Below, in pieces: positions 60,768 to 64,000 of a stretch of 64,000 bases of DNA (its first letter is position 1; the number at the start of each line of letters is the position of its first letter). The position numbers and the translations under genes are program-made. Source of the stretch: Bacillota bacterium (GTDB lineage Bacteria > Bacillota > Clostridia > Christensenellales > SZUA-584); contig JAEZKQ010000026.1 in the NCBI GenBank assembly GCA_023436115.1, positions 186,001 through 250,000 on the forward strand, in the 5' to 3' direction. The notes beneath the pieces are model-generated. The model was not told the origin of the DNA, made no database searches, and worked only from the letters and a program-made list of their open reading frames with translations.

Positions 60768-62800
60768 TTACGCCATGACGCTTTCCAGCAGTTCTTGAGC
60801 CGAAAACTCAGGCTGCTTACAGGCAAAATTTTCGCAGACGTATCCCGCAAAGGGTGCGTCTGTTTTATATGCGGCTGCATGCGGCATAAGCGCATCCATA
60901 TGCACGCTCCTGTCATACCATATGACGGTGGTGAAAGGATCATACCGTTTTTGCAGCGTTTCGTAGCTTTTTGCCGCTTCAGCGTTGTCAGCAGCAGCCG
61001 ATATCACAATCTGGCGATGCGGCTTTTCAAGGAGCATAACGGCGCTAAGCAGGTGGATATGAGATGCGGGCGATGCGGTCGCCTGAGGCAATAGTTTGGA
61101 AATCGAGGTATCGGCTTCACTGCGCCAGTTTGTCTCGCCCGTTATGTGATACAGGCGTATCAGCGCCATCACAGCGCATGAACTGCCCGAAGGCATCGCA
61201 CCGTCATATTCGTCAAGCGGACGCATAAAAAGGCCTTCCGAACCGGCTGACGACATAGAAAACCCTTTATCGTCCTGGAACAGCCGCAGCATGGAAGACG
61301 CGAACGCCGTTGCTTTTTCGATATATTCCAGCTTACGTGTGGCCGTGTACAACGCGATCAGCGCGTTGATCATGTTCGCGTAATCAGCGAGAAAAGCCGG
61401 ACCTCCCGGGCTGTCCATATACGTTCCGCAAGCAAGCCTGTCCCCTTTGGTCATGTTCTGTAATATAAAATCTGCCGCTTTCTCTGCGCTGCGAATACAC
61501 GCGTTGTTATCCAACGCCATACCCGCAATGGCCATGGCTTCAATAGCCAAGCCATTCCATGCCGCGGATATCTTTGTGTCCTTAAACGGCGGTATACGCT
61601 TTTTGCGTATGTCATAAAGCTTACGCAGCAGAGCCAGATCCGCCTCGTCCGCCATACCCGGCACGTTGATGCGGTTGATAATCGATCTGCCTTCAAAGTT
61701 ACCCTTGGGTTTTAGCCCATAACGCCCCTCCAAACGCAGCAGCTCGTCGGCACTGAGCGCATCTTTAAGCTCGTCATAATGCCAAACGTAGAACTTGCCT
61801 TCCTCCCCTTCCGAGTCTGCGTCCTCAGCGGAACAGTAGCCGCCCAAGGCGGTTTGCATATCATTCATCAGATAGTCCGCGATATTTTGCGCGACAAAGC
61901 GGAAAAGCTCCGTTTGGGTGGCGGCATAGCCTTTGGCATACGCTTGCAGCAGCAGCGCGTTGTCATAGAGCATCTTTTCAAAGTGTGGCACCAGCCATCT
62001 CTCGTCCGTCGAGTAACGTGCAAATCCCCCGCCGACATGGTCGAATATACCGCCGCGGTACATATGCACCAGCGTCTGAGAAACCATATCAAGAGATTCG
62101 GCGCGCCCGTTCGCCCTCCAGTCCGCAAGCAAAAATAGCATATAGTGCGGCATGGGAAACTTTGGCGCGTGCGAGAAACCGCCATGTTTTGGTTCATACA
62201 TGACTGATAGATCATGGTAACCGGCCTCAAGCAGCTCGCTTATGTCTGCCGCTTCGCCTTTATCCTGCGCTTTGGTAAAATGCTTGACGATTTTATCGCT
62301 CTGTGTCAGCAGCACTTTGCGGTCTTTTTTCCATAACGCGGCCAGTTTGGATAATAGCTCGACCAGCCCCATGCGTCCGTACATGGTGTGTAGCGGCAGG
62401 TACGTCGCCGCGTAAAACGGCTTCTTATCGGGTGTCATGATAACGGTGAGCGGCCAGCCGCCGCTGCCTGTCATGCCCTGACACACCTCCATATACACCG
62501 CGTCCACATCGGGGCGCTCTTCCCTGTCAACCTTGATGCTGATGAAATATTTATTGAGAATCGCCGCGGCTTCCTCGCTTTCAAAGCTCTCGTGCGCCAT
62601 TACATGGCACCAATGGCATGTTCTTAAATGGAACCACGTTAGCTATACCCAATAGATAAGAAGATCGGCTTATCTTCCATCTTTGCTTTTTCGAAAGCTT
62701 CATTACCCCAAGGGAACCAGTCAACAGGGTTATATGCATGCTGCTGTAAGTATGGAGAACTTTCATTTAGCAATCTATTGGGTATTCCTTTTGTGTTCAC
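60768..62800 (-). pseudogene. yyaL: YyaL/DUF255 thioredoxin-domain protein, interrupted in the CxxC motif
   Basis: The full gene begins at GTG 62800 after AAGGAGGTGATGCC and reads through NPVDWFPWGNEAFEKAK and KPIFLSIGYS to a TAA at 62639. The frame resumes at ACA-TGC 62621 as TCHWCHVMAHESF and runs 610 more residues (VDREERPDVDAVYMEV, an alpha/alpha barrel with YCSAEDADSEGEEGKFYVW). The two parts are separated by exactly 20 extra bases (62641-62622) between Ser53 and the expected Thr. Reinitiation at ATG 62600 would give a protein without the CxxC. The family joins a thioredoxin-like domain to a glycosidase-like barrel; function unclear. Confidence 0.85.
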
Positions 62801-62893
62801 GGCATCACCTCCTTTTTGATTGGTTTATAGGTAGTATTAACTTTTCTCCGTTTTACAATCCTTTCTTTCCTAAATCATTTATCAACTTAGAAA

Positions 62894-63583
62894 TCAAAGC
62901 ATCGATTTCGCTAATACATTTAATTTCACTTCCATATTACGCACATCATTCAAAATGTCAGAATTTAATCTAAACATAGAATCTGAAACCAATTCTATTT
63001 TTTTTATAATATCTCGCCTATAAATACTATCCTCCCCATTGTTTGATATAAAAACATGAAGTGACTCCATATCGTCTGCTTTTTCTATTGCATTGTATTT
63101 ATATTTGATTTTTATATACTCTGATGGGTCAAACCAATTCACTTTATCGAATGTACTTTGTATAATTCTTTCATTGACATGATTTGCTGAGCCTCCAGCA
63201 TCGTAAGCTTTATTAAAGAATTCTTCATCTGTCATTTTTTTGTATCCGTATAAAGCATGTTTGTTTTCAAAGAAGATTAAAATCATTTTATGGGTCTCGG
63301 TTAACCAAGCACATCTACCATGCAATATCGCACAGTAAGTATTTTTTATCCCTGCCATAATCGTAATTACTAAACCGGTCACAAGTCCTGCAAATAGATT
63401 AGCAAAAATTGATGAAGAAAATGAGTTTCCCATATCACTGTAATGTTTTGATAGCAATAGAGTGATGATAACTAATGTGATAATAAATACTGTAAACCAA
63501 AAATGTGGGAAAAGTGAAATCGTCTTAATAAACATAAATATTTTCTTTATTTTTCGTTTGTTTTTATATTTCATTTTGACCAT
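62894..63583 (-). CDS. Two-span membrane protein of unknown function in an AT-rich element
   Basis: 229 residues: a Lys-rich start, two spans (WFTVFIITLVIITLLLS, IFANLFAGLVTGLVITIMAG) and a soluble C-terminal domain of about 130 residues rich in charged residues (FENKHALYGYKKMTDEEFFN, MESLHVFISNNGEDSIYRR). No family recognised. The base composition is clearly more AT-rich than the chromosomal genes to the left. It is next to the end of a large serine recombinase gene, so it is probably cargo of the same integrated element. Confidence 0.75.
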   Translation of the reverse strand: MVKMKYKNKRKIKKIFMFIKTISLFPHFWFTVFIITLVIITLLLSKHYSDMGNSFSSSIFANLFAGLVTGLVITIMAGIKNTYCAILHGRCAWLTETHKMILIFFENKHALYGYKKMTDEEFFNKAYDAGGSANHVNERIIQSTFDKVNWFDPSEYIKIKYKYNAIEKADDMESLHVFISNNGEDSIYRRDIIKKIELVSDSMFRLNSDILNDVRNMEVKLNVLAKSML

Positions 63584-63629
63584 CCTTTTGACTTATTTAT
63601 GTATAAAAAACAGTTGTTGCTTAACTTGT

Positions 63630-64000
63630 TTATTTGAACTTTACTTCAATATTTATTCTGTTGTCCTTACGTGTCCAAATAATACAATCAATTATCGACT
63701 TGTAAAGATCGTTCTTTTGTCTGTCTGACAGTAAGCCGCCGCCGCCATTCATCTCGTTTTCAAATTTCTCTATCAGTTCATAAAGGTTTTTAATAGTATC
63801 AACGCTGTAGTGTCTTTGCTCAATTTTCAGCATCTCAATCTGATCATTAATTGCTGTAATTTCAGATTCATTTTTTTCTTTTCTTTCTTTGAATTCCTTT
63901 AATGTGTATGCTCCCCCTTCAAAAGCATCGAGTATCCTGCTTAGAGCCTTTTGTTTATTTGATCTTTGGATTTCAAGCTGCTCAAGTTTACTATCAACAT
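63630..64000 (-). CDS. Large serine recombinase, C-terminal end (gene runs off the window)
   Basis: About 123 C-terminal residues are open to the window end without a stop. They read as the coiled-coil tail of phage-type and transposon-type large serine recombinases: ALSRILDAFEGGAYTLKEF, KERKEKNESEITAINDQIE, and the closing strand WTRKDNRINIEVKFK. The catalytic and zinc domains lie beyond base 64000. This marks the edge of an integrated prophage, ICE or similar element. Confidence 0.8.
   Translation of the reverse strand, partial: VDSKLEQLEIQRSNKQKALSRILDAFEGGAYTLKEFKERKEKNESEITAINDQIEMLKIEQRHYSVDTIKNLYELIEKFENEMNGGGGLLSDRQKNDLYKSIIDCIIWTRKDNRINIEVKFK

Noticed and set aside
1..64000. CRISPR array or cas genes
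   Set aside because: No spaced direct repeats and no Cas-like protein were found on either strand.

Overview
The window looks like chromosomal DNA of an anaerobic, probably spore-forming Clostridia-type bacterium (Bacillota). Pointers are the glgC/glgD pair of ADP-glucose pyrophosphorylase subunits, a methionine synthase whose activation domain is a separate gene, CymR-like and YtrA-like regulators, small clostridial Gly/Cys-rich and basic proteins, a spore-surface-like beta-sandwich protein, strong AGGAGG ribosome sites and sigma-A promoters with 17-base spacers. There is no respiratory machinery, rRNA or CRISPR array; one tRNA gene is present.

Layout. 1-7.3 kb (minus): glycogen operon malQ-glgB-glgC-glgD-glgA, most junctions translationally coupled, headed by an internally deleted PfkB kinase. 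7.3-11.9 kb: MerR/TipAS regulator, a lipoprotein, copZ with a decayed copper-ATPase fragment beside it, and a GntR-ABC-permease operon. 12-16 kb (plus): a Na+-pump decarboxylase beta subunit with a tiny gamma-like partner, then a luxE-luxC fatty-acid reductase pair without luciferase genes. 16-22 kb: cell-surface proteins, a MATE exporter and larC. 22-28 kb (minus): MacA/MacB-type exporter followed by a response regulator and sensor kinase. 28-33 kb (minus): PHP phosphoesterase, a giant adenylation-ACP-alpha-oxoamine synthase fusion, and galE. 33-37 kb: split methionine synthase and divergent metF. 37-41 kb: GGDEF protein, tRNA-Leu(CAA), ArsR repressor, a Gly/Cys-rich small protein and a pseudo-hydrolase. 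41.5-47.8 kb (minus): polyamine operon speD-speA-speE-speB-carboxyspermidine dehydrogenase-nspC. 48-57.6 kb: amino-acid permease, Rrf2-metY sulfur unit, C69 peptidase, ferritin, Mrp/NBP35 ATPase, membrane XRE regulator, DegV and a PAP2-like protein. 58-61 kb: a secreted transglutaminase-like lipoprotein and a divergent subtilisin-like protein. 61-64 kb: a yyaL gene broken inside its CxxC motif, then an AT-rich segment with a membrane protein and the C-terminus of a large serine recombinase, i.e. the edge of an integrated element.

How the genes fit together. The glycogen operon covers synthesis of ADP-glucose, chain elongation, branching and glucan rearrangement. The polyamine operon runs arginine to agmatine to putrescine and then offers two different routes to spermidine. 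MetH, its activation domain, MetF and MetY form a methionine/one-carbon group. The most unusual gene content is lipid-like or amino-ketone chemistry: the ligase-ACP-oxoamine synthase fusion, 4 bases from galE, and the separate luxEC pair. Neither has an obvious textbook pathway here, and they are the best candidates for an undescribed system. Several genes show decay or loss of catalytic residues: the PfkB remnant, the CopA fragment, the alpha/beta-hydrolase and yyaL.
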